A stretch of 64,000 nucleotides of DNA, taken from Luscinia megarhynchos (lineage: Eukaryota > Chordata > Aves > Passeriformes > Turdidae). The notes beneath the pieces were generated by a model, which searched no databases, was not told the origin of the DNA, and worked only from the letters and a program-made list of their open reading frames with translations. Position numbers and translations under genes: made by a program. Below are positions 27,357 through 39,600 of the stretch, in pieces. The stretch is taken from positions 15,305,385-15,369,384 of the forward strand of contig CM067576.1 in assembly GCA_034336665.1 (NCBI GenBank), given 5' to 3'. Positions within the stretch are counted from its first letter, which is position 1. Every line of letters begins with the position of its first letter.

Positions 27357-30300
27357 TAAGAGAGGGTTTAACTGTATATAGGGAAGAAGGAGAAAAACTT
27401 ATTTTATCACCAGAAAAGCTACATGCTCTGCTTTTTAAACTATCCATCCCCAGTTCTTGGCTGCCCTTGCAGGGGATTGCTTCCGTTTTGCATGTTCTCA
27501 AGGATGCAGCACTAAGTCACTAACATCACCCCTTCAGCTACTTCAGCAACACAAGAGGAGGTGATTCATCCATGTTAGCTGCAGCAAATGCTGGAACTGT
27601 GTCATTCATGCTGCGAGGCCCTTTCCTTTTGGTATGCAAAACCTGACACATTGCTGCTGGGAGGTGAAGCCTCAAGTTCTGCTGCTTTAGAGGCTTGTTT
27701 AGGTCTTGATATATGGTCTGGAATGCAAATTTTTTTATTTGCTCACCTATAGGCATCTCATATAAGGACTTGAAGGGCACCAAAGCATCTGTCTGCATAT
27801 TGGATGGATATCTATTTTATAGGGGTTTTAGCATCTGGAAGAAATTATAGCTTGTGATTTATACCTGGTTCCTGTTCTCTTGTTTTCAGAATCTCTATCA
27901 GAAAAAATATATTCCTCTCACAGACTCTTACTTGCTTGAAAAAACCCAAAACAACCCATATAGCACACACTGCAGTAGTGTCATGAGTTTGTCCTAAAAT
28001 GATTAATAATTGGGTTAGGCAAATGTGGTAAATCAAAAAATTAACTTGCTGTTAGCATACACAAATTTCTATGGTTTTGTTTTTTTGGGTTTTTTTTTAA
28101 AGAGAGATTGAAATAGGAGAAAATGCTTTACCTGAGCAGCATCACTTCCATGCAAACCATGAAGGAAAGGTTTGGAGAGATCAGAGCGTGTCCCTTGCTG
28201 AAGAATTATCATCCCACTAGCTATGATCTACTTTTACAGATGGTCAAAAGCAAGGACTCTAAACCTTGCTTCTTAATTGCTTATTTGGCAACAGTATCAG
28301 TGGCAGATACTGTACACTTTCACTCTAATAATAGTTAATCATAAGCAGAAATGCTGCAACATTAAAACCTGCTAATAAGAAAATCCTGCCATGCTCTTTG
28401 ACCACCAGACAGGACTGAGTGACAGGGCACTGATGCTTCTAATTTGCTTTGGCTACAGAATTCTAATAACAGAAAAGAGGGGCTCCACTAGGTATATATC
28501 TTTTTATTATTTCTTTTTTTATGCTGGAGTTTTTATTTTGTCCCCTTTGCAGCCTCTGTCATTTTGCCCAAATGCTGAAGAGTAAATATTCCTTTGCAGT
28601 TTCTGGCCATTTCATCAAGAGGATGAGACACTGAGGTTATTCTGAATGTATTAATTAATATGTCATTCTCAGGCCTTTTCTCAGAGGCCTGTAAATCTTG
28701 AGGAGTTACAGCAACAGAGAAGGGAAACTTGGCTGATGTGATGAGAGAGCCTGTGCTTTAATATGTTCTGCTAAGTCCACAGTGTTCTGCTGCCTTTGTA
28801 GAGCTTCTGTCCAAGCAAATCAGTATAATTCAATTTGGTCCAGTCACTTGAACTAGTGTGTTGTTAATGTATTTTCACTATTTTTTCTTCTACTGTCTTC
28901 AAGTCAAACTTTTATGTTCTTAAGGATAATAATGGGAAACAAAAGGTAAATGTATTTGTTTTCCAAGTAACACAGAAGGTGATACCATATGGCAAATACA
29001 TTTTTAAGCATATGGCTAAAAAAGTTGATATTTTCTTAGTCAAATAAATATTTTTTAAAAAATATATATGAGTTTGGTTAGGGTTTTGCTCTTTTGCATT
29101 CCAGTTAGTGTGGTTTATAATAGCATCAGAAAGAAGTGTTGTTCTTTGAGGATAGGTGCAAACTGTGTCATACACGATGTTAAAACACCTTTTGCTTTTC
29201 ACCTGCATTGTTAAATTTCCTATAGGAAATAGCGGAAATAACAGGACTAGGAACTTAAGTTTGGTCTCATCATAAGTAGGGAGATTGTCCCTACACTCAG
29301 CAGTCCCTGAGAGTTCCCTCCCTAGAGCATTACTCTTTTTCACTTTCTTCAGACAGTGTCATTCAGTCAGCTAATTGGGCAATTTTAACTAGGTCAGTCA
29401 GCTCATTCCCTGTGTGTCTGTAAAGAGCAGAGGAAATGTACGAGTGCAAACTGAAATATGTCTGATTCTGTTGGCTTCAGTCCTTGGCTTATTGTTTAGT
29501 AATACAGGATTGAGCTCAGTGTCAGTTCAAACCAAGCTCTGAAAAGTCAGAGCCACACAGGCATAAGCAATGAAGTGTGTCAGAACCAACTGTGCATGTT
29601 GTGCCCATCTCCTTGGCATATCACATACTTATTGATTAAATAATTGATTCATGAAGAGAAACAGCTGTTCTTTGACCCAGAAATGAAGAATACCTTTTCC
29701 AAAGCAAGTAAATGTGCTACTGAGAAAAAAGGAGAGTACTCATTGGTATCTGGATATTGCAACAGAATACTGCAAATATTTAGTAAATAAATATAAGTTT
29801 TCATAAAGATTGTAATACAGTTTCTTTGGCTAAAGAACCTGACTTTGAGACTTGGAGACATAAAAGAATATTAATGGTACTGTGTGCTATGCAGCTTTTC
29901 ACTTTGAGTGTGAAAATCCTAGAAGCTGGAGTAGCTGGATGTGATTAAAAAACAAGGTGTTTAGTGTCTCACAGAATGGTTAATGCTGTATACAGTGGTA
30001 AATGTAGGGTCTGACTGCACATTAGTTTTTGAATTGGACCAAATATCTTTATACAATAAACGTTTTCTGCTGTTGGAATAATTCCTCAGATGATCCCACC
30101 AATCCATTTTAGGGTACTAGTTTTCATTTGAGTGAAAGTCGGCATTTAATTTTTTTTTTTAAAGAGTATTATTTATGTCAAAGATTTCTTCCTCTTTTGA
30201 ATGGGCAGAAATCCTTCCAATACTAGCAGAAGTTAAATGTAAAAACAAAAGGCTAGATTCATATGTCTGATCTAACTACAGAAAAACAGTGCACCAAATG

Positions 30301-31763
30301 GTGAATGCTGCTGCTCTGCAGAAAAGCAGTTGCAATTCACCCTTCATGTTCTTGAGGATATTGAGTTGTACAGATAAAGCCACCGCAGAAGTGAGTGGAA
30401 TTGGCCTGGGAGAAGGTGCAGCCAGCACACCAAAAGGAATGTGAATCAGCTTTTCCCAGAAGTGGAAGCCAGAGGATTCTCTGAATCATGGAAGTCGCTG
30501 TCTCAGTAGTGAGTGTTTGTGCAGAGCTGCTCTGTGCAAATAGTCAGTGGGATTCACATCAACAGGAAAAGCATTAAGAAGATGATGGAAAAGAGATCAC
30601 AAACATAACATAAGGTGCCAATTTTGGCCAGTGCACAGTCACTGTTGCATCATTCACTTGTGACTGTTCCTATCTGACAGGCAATAACAGGTACTTATTA
30701 TTTGTCTCTGTTAACTCCTGGGGCTTTCATCTTCTTTCTGTGAAGTGAGCTGCTCTTTCCTAACTCCAGATGTAAGATTTAATAACTCCTACCTTGCTTG
30801 AGCATGAAAATGTCACCTGGTGTACTTTCTAAACATCCCATTTGTAAGGCTTCTTCAACCTATTTTTATATGTGTATTTATATTGATATGACTTTTTTTC
30901 CCCACCTAGCTCATAATACATAAAAGACAAAAAAAATATAGGTACAATAATTGCCAACAGATAATATCTGACAGGAAATTACAGGTTTTTTCCATTTAAA
31001 GAAAAAAACCAGAAAGCTTTTCATACAGATTTATACTAATCTCTTTAACAAATTGTTCTTATAGTAAAGATTTTGCAGCTAATACGTGTGTTGCATCAGA
31101 AAACAGACACTTTGAAAGATCCTCATCAAGTAATCATCTCTTTATGAAAAATAATAAACTTTTTTTTTTTTTAAGTGTCCAGCTTGATAAATCTCCTGTA
31201 GAGAAAATGTCTGTAGTCAAGATAATAGTGACCAGCTTCTGTGACAATCACTCCAGGTGACAGACAAGAAGTAAAGCATCAGTTGGCAGTGCCCTGACTA
31301 ACATTCCCCACAGCTATTATTCACTTTTTCTGTCTGCTTCATCTGTTCTTGTTTTCCCACATTGACTTATTGCCACTATATCTCTTGAGGTGTCTTTTTT
31401 TTTTCCTCCAAATGGTAAAAATCCACAGTTGTCCTTGGTTTGGTGCCATCCAAAAATAGTCTTTATAAGCCTTTTGTGTTACTATCTTTCAAACCTCATC
31501 TAACGAATGAATTCATGCTCCTAGACCTTATTGTGCCTTAATGTTCATTACTTCTTCTTATGGTACAGGAAATGAAATGTCACCAACATTTGGCTTTATA
31601 AAAACCTTTTCTAATTACATCCATTATTTTCATAAGAGTCACTCTCAGGTTATAGGAGTGGTTTTCAGGAGTGCATCACTATCATAATGTGGTGCAATAA
31701 TGGAGGTCTCTTGGTTGGTTTTCCACTTGCTGAGATCTATGTGGTGTTATCTGGCTAGGGCAG

Positions 31764-33088
31764 TGAGTTGGTTTCCCGTGGTAGGGGGAGGGGTGGATTC
31801 ACCTCAGGGACGGCTCCATGAGGCTGGGGAGTGGGAGGGACTCTCCCGTCTCTGGGAGCTTCCCCTGTGAGCTGCTGGCACCAATCAGAGAGTTGTTTTG
31901 GTGATTGACAGCTCGGGAAACCAATGAAAAAGTTATTTCGCTTTCACAAATCACAGTTGCATAGAGTTAACGGTCTCTTTCAGTTTCCGGTCTCCGGAGG
32001 TGTGGGGGTCCTGGCTGGGGGCTCCGGCCCGGCTCCGGGCTCAGTCTGGGGCCCAGCCCGGCACCGGCTCTGCGGGGGGCCCGGCTCGGAACCCCGGCCC
32101 CAGGGTCGGCAGGGGGGAAGCCCGGCCCAGCATCTGCTCTGCGGGGAGCCCCTGACTTGGGGGCCCCCGGGCTCCGCATGGCCCCAGCACCGGCCACATG
32201 GCCCCAGCAGCAGCCACATGGCCCCGGCCCTACGGGCTGGGCTCGGCTTGCCTTTCCACGTGGCAGAAAAGAACTCCAGCTGCCCAGGTTTGTTTCTTTG
32301 CAATCTGGATACAATTGTAACTTCTTTATGCCTGGATGAAATCCTGGATCTCCTAAATTCCCCTGAATGAGAAGAAATGAAGCATGGAGACTACAGAAGT
32401 CAGTGGGATGAAGACAAGTTCCTGGTGGGAAGAGATTGAAAAGATGCAAGTAGCTGAAAACCCTTTTTGTGGGCTGTGGGGATTGTGACTTCACTAAAGC
32501 TCCTTTAAACTGTGAAATATACTTGGGGAGGTTTGGATGCTTGAGTAGAAAACTTTTTGCCTCGGGGAAATGGAGCTCTCTCGGTTCTGGGACTGGAATA
32601 TGAACAGAGACATTTGATAGAAAAGCAGATGAAGAGAATTTTGTTTTTCGGCAGCGTGCCTTCAAAAGTGATACCCCAAGTGTGTAACGTACCCCATAAC
32701 ACGACTCTGGAAGGACTGTGTAAATGGGAGGAAAAAATTCATAGTTCTGTGGTTTTCAGGCAGACGCAGACTGTGAAGGTGAAGACACCCCCTAAGCCAT
32801 CACCAGAAAAGGGACTTTTCTCTCTGAAGAAAACTGAACTGATTATTTGATTGTATAACTGACTGAAGTGTTCTCTCTGTATGTTGGTTGGTAAGAAATG
32901 TGGAATGAAGGGGAGGAGGGAACAATCTAAGAATTTTATCCTGAATTCTAATTCTTTTTTTTGTATTATTAATAAATTTCTTCTTGTACCTTTTTAAGTT
33001 TTGAGCCTGCCTTGTCTCTACTCCTGGGTCCTGTCTCAAAAAGAAATTAAATATATTAAGGTTGGCAAACCCAAGTCACACCGTGACA
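31764..33088 (+). mobile_element. 1.3-kb ERVL-type solo LTR, copy A, target duplication GGCAG
   Basis: Starts TGAGTTGGTTTC and ends CACACCGTGACA; GGCAG flanks it at 31759-31763 and 33089-33093. Length 1325 bp, long for an LTR. It holds a strongly GC-rich block at about 31985-32240 and AATAAA at 32971-32976, about 110 bp before its end. Copy B (35008-36327) matches it in reverse complement from end to end. The 232-codon antisense frame and the 148-codon sense frame overlap the GC-rich block and have no recognised protein similarity. Confidence 0.9.
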
Positions 33089-33093
33089 GGCAG

Positions 33094-35002
33094 GAACCTG
33101 GAAGTCTCTCTGTGCTTTTCCAGAATTCTGTGCTTTTTACAGATATTCATCTGCAATACTTGAGCAGTATGTATAATGTGACCCTCTTCCCATCCCTGCC
33201 ATTAGCAGAGAGACAAAAAAAAAATGAAATAAAATCTAATCCAACCTTATTTTTTCTTTACATTAAGATCCAGTCCTGCTCATGGATGGCTCAGCAGGGC
33301 TATTCACGACAGCTGAGTCATTAAACTGAGCCTATCATAGCTAAGTCCTGTCTATTGCAACTCAGCTGTCTTGGGATCCAGAACAGCAAATATGTTTCCC
33401 CTCTGGAACCAGACACCTTTTTTCCTCACACACCTCCTGGATGTGGTACCTTACAACCAGTGACTGTGCAATCCTGCATTTGTAGATTCCTCCTTCTCAA
33501 AGCGTGGTTCAGATGGGGCTGTCTGGATCATATCAATAGCTGTTTAAGCTCTGAATCCCAGTTCCTACTGTGGGGGTGATTATCCCTTCCCCACTGCAGT
33601 AATGCCAGTTTTCTGAGCTTTTGCTGAAGGTTTGCAGCAGCCATGTTTGCAGACATGAAGTGCAAAGAGCCCCCTCCAGACAGCTCTTCTTCCCTACCTG
33701 CTCTCCCTGCACAGCACATGCATCCAACTTTGCTCTTTGACAAAACCCTCAGGCAAGTGAAATCCCAGGAGACAGAGCTGCCCAGGCTGAGGAAACACTG
33801 CCTGCCTAGTTTGCCAAATTGGTCTATAATTACATTCTTAAACTGCTCTATTTTCACGGTTAATTTGGCTGGCAGAAAATGAAGAAGCTATTTTTGCAGC
33901 ATATATGAACCATATGAATATAATCACTTGGAAGCACTGCAGACTCCAGGATTGAATGCTTTTTTTAAAAACTTTCTATTGAGCATGAGCAGGCTGTGCT
34001 GTTTGCAGTTGCCTGGGCAACTGAGATGAGACCTTTAACCAGCTATTTCTTGTACCAGTGGAAGAATACACACTAATTCTGATGTTTGGGCTTTACCCTA
34101 AAGTATTTTATGGAGATAGGAAAGGTCAAAAAATATCTTTAAGCCTGCTCTTTCTGCTTGCATCTGAGACAATGATCAAGCATTTTATCCCTTTCATAGG
34201 AGAGCTGTGTGTGACTGGAATAGGAAGGAGTTGGCTCCCTTCACTTCTGTATCTAATTGCAGATTCTGTCCTGTGATGACATGCAGAAAGAGGCATCGTG
34301 GGTGTCTACTCTGAGTCTGGCTGGACATTGAGAAGCAGCTCTGAAGCCCAAACATGGGGATTGCAAGGTGTGTTTTCCATGCACACAGTCAGGAGGTCTG
34401 TAGGAACCTGCTCCTGTGAGATCCCAGCTCCTGAGACCCCAGCCTGGACTGCTGGGCAGGGCTGGCTTTGCAGAGCACTCAGAAATGTCAGTGCAGGCAA
34501 TATCTATCACATCTTCTCTGTGCAATTCAACAAGGTGCTTGAAATTTCTGAATTACTTGTATCCTGGTAAGCTTGGAGACGACATTCTTCTACTGCTACA
34601 ACTAAGTTAGAACCAAAGTTTAGTGGCTTTGGAACATTCTGCAAGGCTGTTTTATCTGCATGCTTGCAAAATGGGGCAGATATGAGGTGAAAATATAATA
34701 ATATAATAATAACATTATAATATTGGCTTTTCACAAATATTAAAATAGATGCTATATGTATGTTAAAAGTAACTTTGCTATAAAGGTATAGTTTTCATTA
34801 GACATAGCAGTAAAATACTGATATAGTTATGCTTGTGGTAATTAAACTGCCTGCAGAATTAGGATATCATCCAATGAATGCCTAAAGACCCCTACTACTG
34901 TCAGCACCTACTGTCTGTGGAAAGTATAAACCAAAGCCCAAGCTGGAGATAATAATAAAACCAGACTAAAACCACAGCAAAAAAAAATGTTATGCTCTAA
35001 AA
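33094..35002. other. Spacer between the two inverted LTRs; no gene recognised
   Basis: About 1.9 kb lying between copies A and B. It has short overlapping frames up to 109 codons on both strands without motifs, and an AT-rich run at about 34692-34725. Confidence 0.55.
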
Positions 35003-35007
35003 AAGGC

Positions 35008-36327
35008 TGTCACAGTGTGACTTGAGTTTTGCCAATTTTAATATATTTAATTTCTTTTAGAAATAGGATTTAGGAGTAGACACAAGGCAGGCTTAGAACT
35101 TAAAAGGGTACAAGAAGAAATTTATTAATAACACAAAGAATTCAGGATAAGATTCCTAGATTGTTCACTCCTCCCCTTTCATTCATTCCACATTCCTTAA
35201 CAACAACATAGAGAGAACACTTCAGTCAGTTACCTACCCAAATAATCAGTTCAGTTCACTTAAGAGAGAAAAGTCCCATTTTTGATTTAGGTTTAGGGGG
35301 TGTCTTCACCTTCGACAGTCTGCATCCGCCCAGGACCTACAGAACCATGAATTTTCCTCTCTTTTACACAGTCCTTCCAGAGCTGTGTTATGGGTTACGA
35401 TTCACACTTGGGGTATCACTTTTAAAGGCAGGCTGGTGAAAAAAACAAAATTCTCTTCATCTCCTTCTCTATCAAATGTCTCTGTTCATATTCCAGTCCC
35501 AAAACAGAGCTCAATTTTCCCCAGACAAAAAAAGTCTTCTTCTCAAGCACCCCAAACCTCCCCAAGTATATTTCACAGTTTAAAGAAATTTTAGTTAAGT
35601 CACAATCCCCTCATAGCCCCACAAAAAAAGGTTTTCAGCTACTTATCAGTTGCATCTTTTCAATCTCTTCCCATCAGGAACTTTATCTTCATTCCACTGA
35701 CTTCTGGGGACTCCATGCTTTATTCCTTCTCATTCAGGGGAGCTCAGGAAATGGAGTATCTTATCCAGGCATAAAGAAGTTAAAATTGTATCCAGATCGT
35801 GAAGAAGCCACATGGGCAGTTGGAGACCTCTTCTCTCAGAACGGGGAGGGGAGGGGGAAGGGAGAGCCTGTGGTGGCTCCCTGATCCCCCCTGCTCGGCC
35901 ACGCCACGTGGAGAGTCGAGCCCGGGCAGCGCAGGGCCGCCCGGAGCCATGCAGCCGGGCCGGGCCCCCCACCAAGCCGGGGCCGGGGTCCCGAGCCGGG
36001 CCCCCCGCAGAGCCGAGGCCGGGGTGCCGGGCCGGACCCCAGGCCGAGCCCGGAGCCAGGCCGGAGCCCCAGCCGGGGACCACCGCACCTCAGGAGGCCG
36101 GAAGCCGAAAGACAGTAGTTAACTTGATCCACTGTGATTTGTGAAAGCGAAATAACCTTTCATTGGTTTCCCAAGCTGTCCATCACCAAATCAGCTCTCT
36201 GATTGGTGCCAGCTGCTCACAGAGGAAGCTTCCTGGAGATGGGAGAGTCCCTCCCACTCCCCGAGCCTCATGGAGCTGACCCTGAGGCGAATCCACCCCT
36301 CCTACCTAGCACATGAAACCAACACAA
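35008..36327 (-). mobile_element. 1.3-kb ERVL-type solo LTR, copy B (inverted), target duplication AAGGC
   Basis: In plus orientation it runs from TGTCACAGTGTGAC to CCAACACA; AAGGC flanks it at 35003-35007 and 36328-36332. Length 1320 bp. Read on the minus strand it begins TGTGTTGGTTTC and matches copy A, including the GC-rich block (about 35830-36110 here) and the polyadenylation signal (TTTATT at 35121-35126). Separate target duplications show A and B are independent insertions rather than the two ends of one provirus or one palindromic duplication. Confidence 0.9.
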
Positions 36328-36349
36328 AGGCAGACCTGAGGAAGAGCCA

Positions 36350-36610
36350 TGCTAAACAGTTCTTGGAACATGTAAACTAGGTTGAGAAAAAGTTTATATA
36401 TGTATAGTTGTTTATGAATATGCAGTAGACTGATGCAATAGAAAAGGTATGTAAAGGGGTGTGTTTGAAATAGCAGATGCGCTCTTGGCTAAATGGCAAG
36501 CACCCAGCCATTAAACCTTGCTTTATTATCTTTGTCTCGTATTGTCCTTTATTAAATTTTTAAATTTTACCAAAAGAGTGAACCTTTTCTTTCATATTGT
36601 GTGTTTCAAC
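36350..36610 (+). mobile_element. LTR-like segment (U3-R-U5 pattern), weakly supported
   Basis: Just right of copy B. It has TATA-like TTTATATATG near 36390, a poly(A)-like ATTAAA at 36510-36515 followed by CTTGCTTTATTATC, and a T-rich tail reading like a U5. Resemblance to avian ERV LTRs is from memory. No TG...CA boundary with target duplication could be set. It could equally be unique AT-rich DNA. Confidence 0.3.
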
Positions 36611-39600
36611 TTCTTTCAATCAGAAAGCATGAGTAAAGTCATATTGGATAACATGAAAAAAGATATTCTTTTTTCCCAGGAGGATGAACAGAATCCATGT
36701 ATGATATAAATCCACTGAGACACAAATCTTTGTGTCAGAAAACCAAATGGGTGTCACTGTTGCGAGCTTCCTTTATACACCATGTGCAATGGAATTCTTG
36801 CTTAAGAGTGCAATTACTGAGCTTTGTATTAACATATTTCAGCAAGGGAGTTCTATGCATCAGAGTAGCAGGGATAGATGCCCAGGAAAATGTAGTGGCA
36901 GCAGCTCCTAAGATTAGCCTGCTTGCAGGTTCACTTTTGTTGCTCAGAGGCACCTTCTGCCTCTGCTCTTCTGCATCTGCAGAGCTTGAGAAAGAACTGA
37001 ACAGGTTATTAGAGAGCACAGGTTTCATAGAAAAAGCAGGAAAAAGGTCAGGAAAGCGGCTATGGCCATTCTGTATCTTACTTTCTCATATATATTCAGT
37101 TTTCTGTTCTCTTTATGGAAAACAGCAGGGGGGATATATTTTGAGTGATCCCTAATAGGGCATTAGTTTTCTACCACCTGTGATTACAAACACTGCTGAA
37201 AATTCAGCCTCTTTGCTTTAACTTTCTTCTAATTATACTTGGACTGCTGTCATGTGAATGATGGTGAATAACTAAGGTAGGACAGATTTCTTCAGAAAAA
37301 TCTTCCTTGGGAAGGTGGCAGATTGTCAGGAACTTGGGACTCTATCCTGGGCTCTGCTGCAAATCTGCCTTGAAGTTTCCCAGCAACAGCCACACATTGC
37401 CAAGAACACTTGAAAATAAGGCTTCAGTTATAGTTTCCTGATCTGCTGAAATGTTTGGCATGAGCTCTGCTGAAGCCACCCCTTATGCTGCAGTCAGGGA
37501 CAGCCCTGCAGGTGCTGTGAGCTCCCACACAGCTCTGAACCTGACCTGTAACATCTGGAGCTCATCCCCAGCACGGATTGACAGCTGTGCCAAATGCTGC
37601 TGCCACTCTGACAGACACTGCTGCTCCTGGGTGTTTAAACACCAGCTGCTGTCCAGCCATGTCCACAGAGTGACCTGAGAAAGCTGGAACTTCCAGGGCT
37701 CTGGATGGCAAACGTGAACAAAGTGCTTTGGGAGTTTTCTCTTGCAGTGCCACTAGCAATCTTTTGTTCAATTGTGTTGCTTGCCTGCAAGTCTTTCTTT
37801 GCATTTGAAGGCTCACATAAAAACCTAAATCAACTTTTCTGGCAGTGCTGGCTGCTGAAAGAATATATCACTTTACAACCAGGAGTTTGAAAACGTCCTA
37901 TAATGCTTTGCTTCCTTGCCACTTAGCCTCTTCAAACATTTGTGCCATCCTTTAAATAAAACCTGCTCATAAATGGCAGCTGGAATAATTGATGCGGAAA
38001 ACCACAGAGCACAGCATTCTGTATTTATTATTTATTTTTCAGTGACATGGACATTTTTAGTTTTAGTGGACTTGATAGCAGTTCTTCCAAGTGAACTATG
38101 TAACATAACTACATTACAGCTGCTTGCTCTCCTTAGCCAACTTTGCCATCACAGTTGTTCAACATGGGCTCTCTAAAAAAAATTAGTTCGTTTCTGTCAG
38201 TGATATGGTGGGCAGTGAGGAGGCAAAGCACAGAACACGCCAAGATGGTCATGTCTGGTTTCTGCTTGACTAACTGGGGTTGGTCAAGGAGCAGGGGAAA
38301 AGATTTTCTGCCAGGACATGAAAGTTGTACTGCCATAGTTTGAATAATTTATTTAATAAGCCTGAATGTTTGGCTCTTGTTTGCTGACAGTCAAATAACA
38401 GCCTATAACCCCTGAACTATTCATTTGGCACTTATTGAGATGTGGGAAGTTAGCTTCCTCTCTAATCCTTGTCCTTAATGCCAGTCCTGCAGGAACAGCT
38501 CACCCTCTGATGCATCTCAGAAACGCTGTGGTCTGAGCTCCCTTTGGAGCTTCACATCTCTATTGCCACACACACTCTGCTCTCTGCAGAGGTGGTGAGG
38601 GTTGCTCTGGCTGTATCTCTCACAGCCTTCTCTCATCAGATTGGGGTCACTAATCCTTACTGCAATGCCACAGAAATGTGCTACAATAGAAGGTGGATCC
38701 ACCTCAAAGCCATCAGACAGAGTTTTCACATATCTGCTATGGTTTTAATGAAAAATGCATAGTTTTGATTTTGCTGACCATTTTTTTTGTCATATCCTGA
38801 TCTGAATATATGATTCCAAGTTAGTTGTGTCCATTAACTGAGCTTGCAATTAAACTCACATTTAAAAATTTAGCAGGCAATTTCAAAAAGGCTGAGTGTA
38901 ATTAAATGAAAATGTTGTCAAAGAAACTGTATTAAAGGCATTGCAGCTAAATTCTGAATAAAGACAGGTGTCATACTTTCCTGAATATTAATTTTGATTA
39001 AGTCCTTGACTCCAATAAAACTTCTCAGAATCATTCTGCTATAGCTTAACTACTTTGTTTTGGAAATAATGTACGTGTCCCACTTCTGATGCAGTAGCTA
39101 ATTAACAGTCCTAAACATGTATTAGACTGTAATTAAAAATTAGGCCACACTACCCATAACAAACTAGAGACATATCTGGCTATAAAAATGTTTTCCCTGT
39201 ATTCTGTACCTCTCTGGATCATAAGTAGATTTTACAATGCAGAGAGGACAATGAGTACATTATTCCTTCCCCTACTCTTTTTCTACCTAGTACAATTTCA
39301 AGTGGCTCTAAAAAAATTTTAAAAAATTAAAAGTTTATTGAATAAAAGGCTGAAGCTCTGTAGCTTTCAGGTCATGTCCACCTCTGCATTTTATATTGTA
39401 TCTGACTGGCTCAGTTGTGTGGAACAAGGAGAGCAGTCTGAAATTGGGGAGATTTCTAAATATGTTCATCAGTTTAAACTCTGGACATCCATAGTGCTAC
39501 AGTAATAGTGGATGGTGCTATTTTTCCAAAGTTTTCTGGATATTTGAGCAATAGTTATTTATCCTTTGCTGAATATTTGCATCTCCTATGTGTAAATACT

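Larger units (their letters stand above)
26279..31758. other. No gene recognised
   Basis: AT-rich; the 18-bp duplication (26970-27005), the A-rich tract (27318-27356) and a short T run near 31160 are the only structures seen. The 143-codon minus frame at 28912-29343 has no recognisable family motif. Confidence 0.55.

Noticed and set aside
31967..32665. 232-codon minus-strand frame, the longest in the window, and overlapping plus frames
   Set aside because: It lies inside solo LTR copy A, mostly in its GC-rich block; copy B does not preserve it and no protein family is recognisable.
31764..36327. One provirus bounded by the two 1.3-kb LTRs
   Set aside because: The LTRs are inverted, each has its own target duplication, and the spacer shows no gag, pol or env similarity.
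36697..37155. 152-codon plus frame as a possible gene
   Set aside because: No domain, family motif or supporting splice signal; its length is within chance expectation for 64 kb in six frames.
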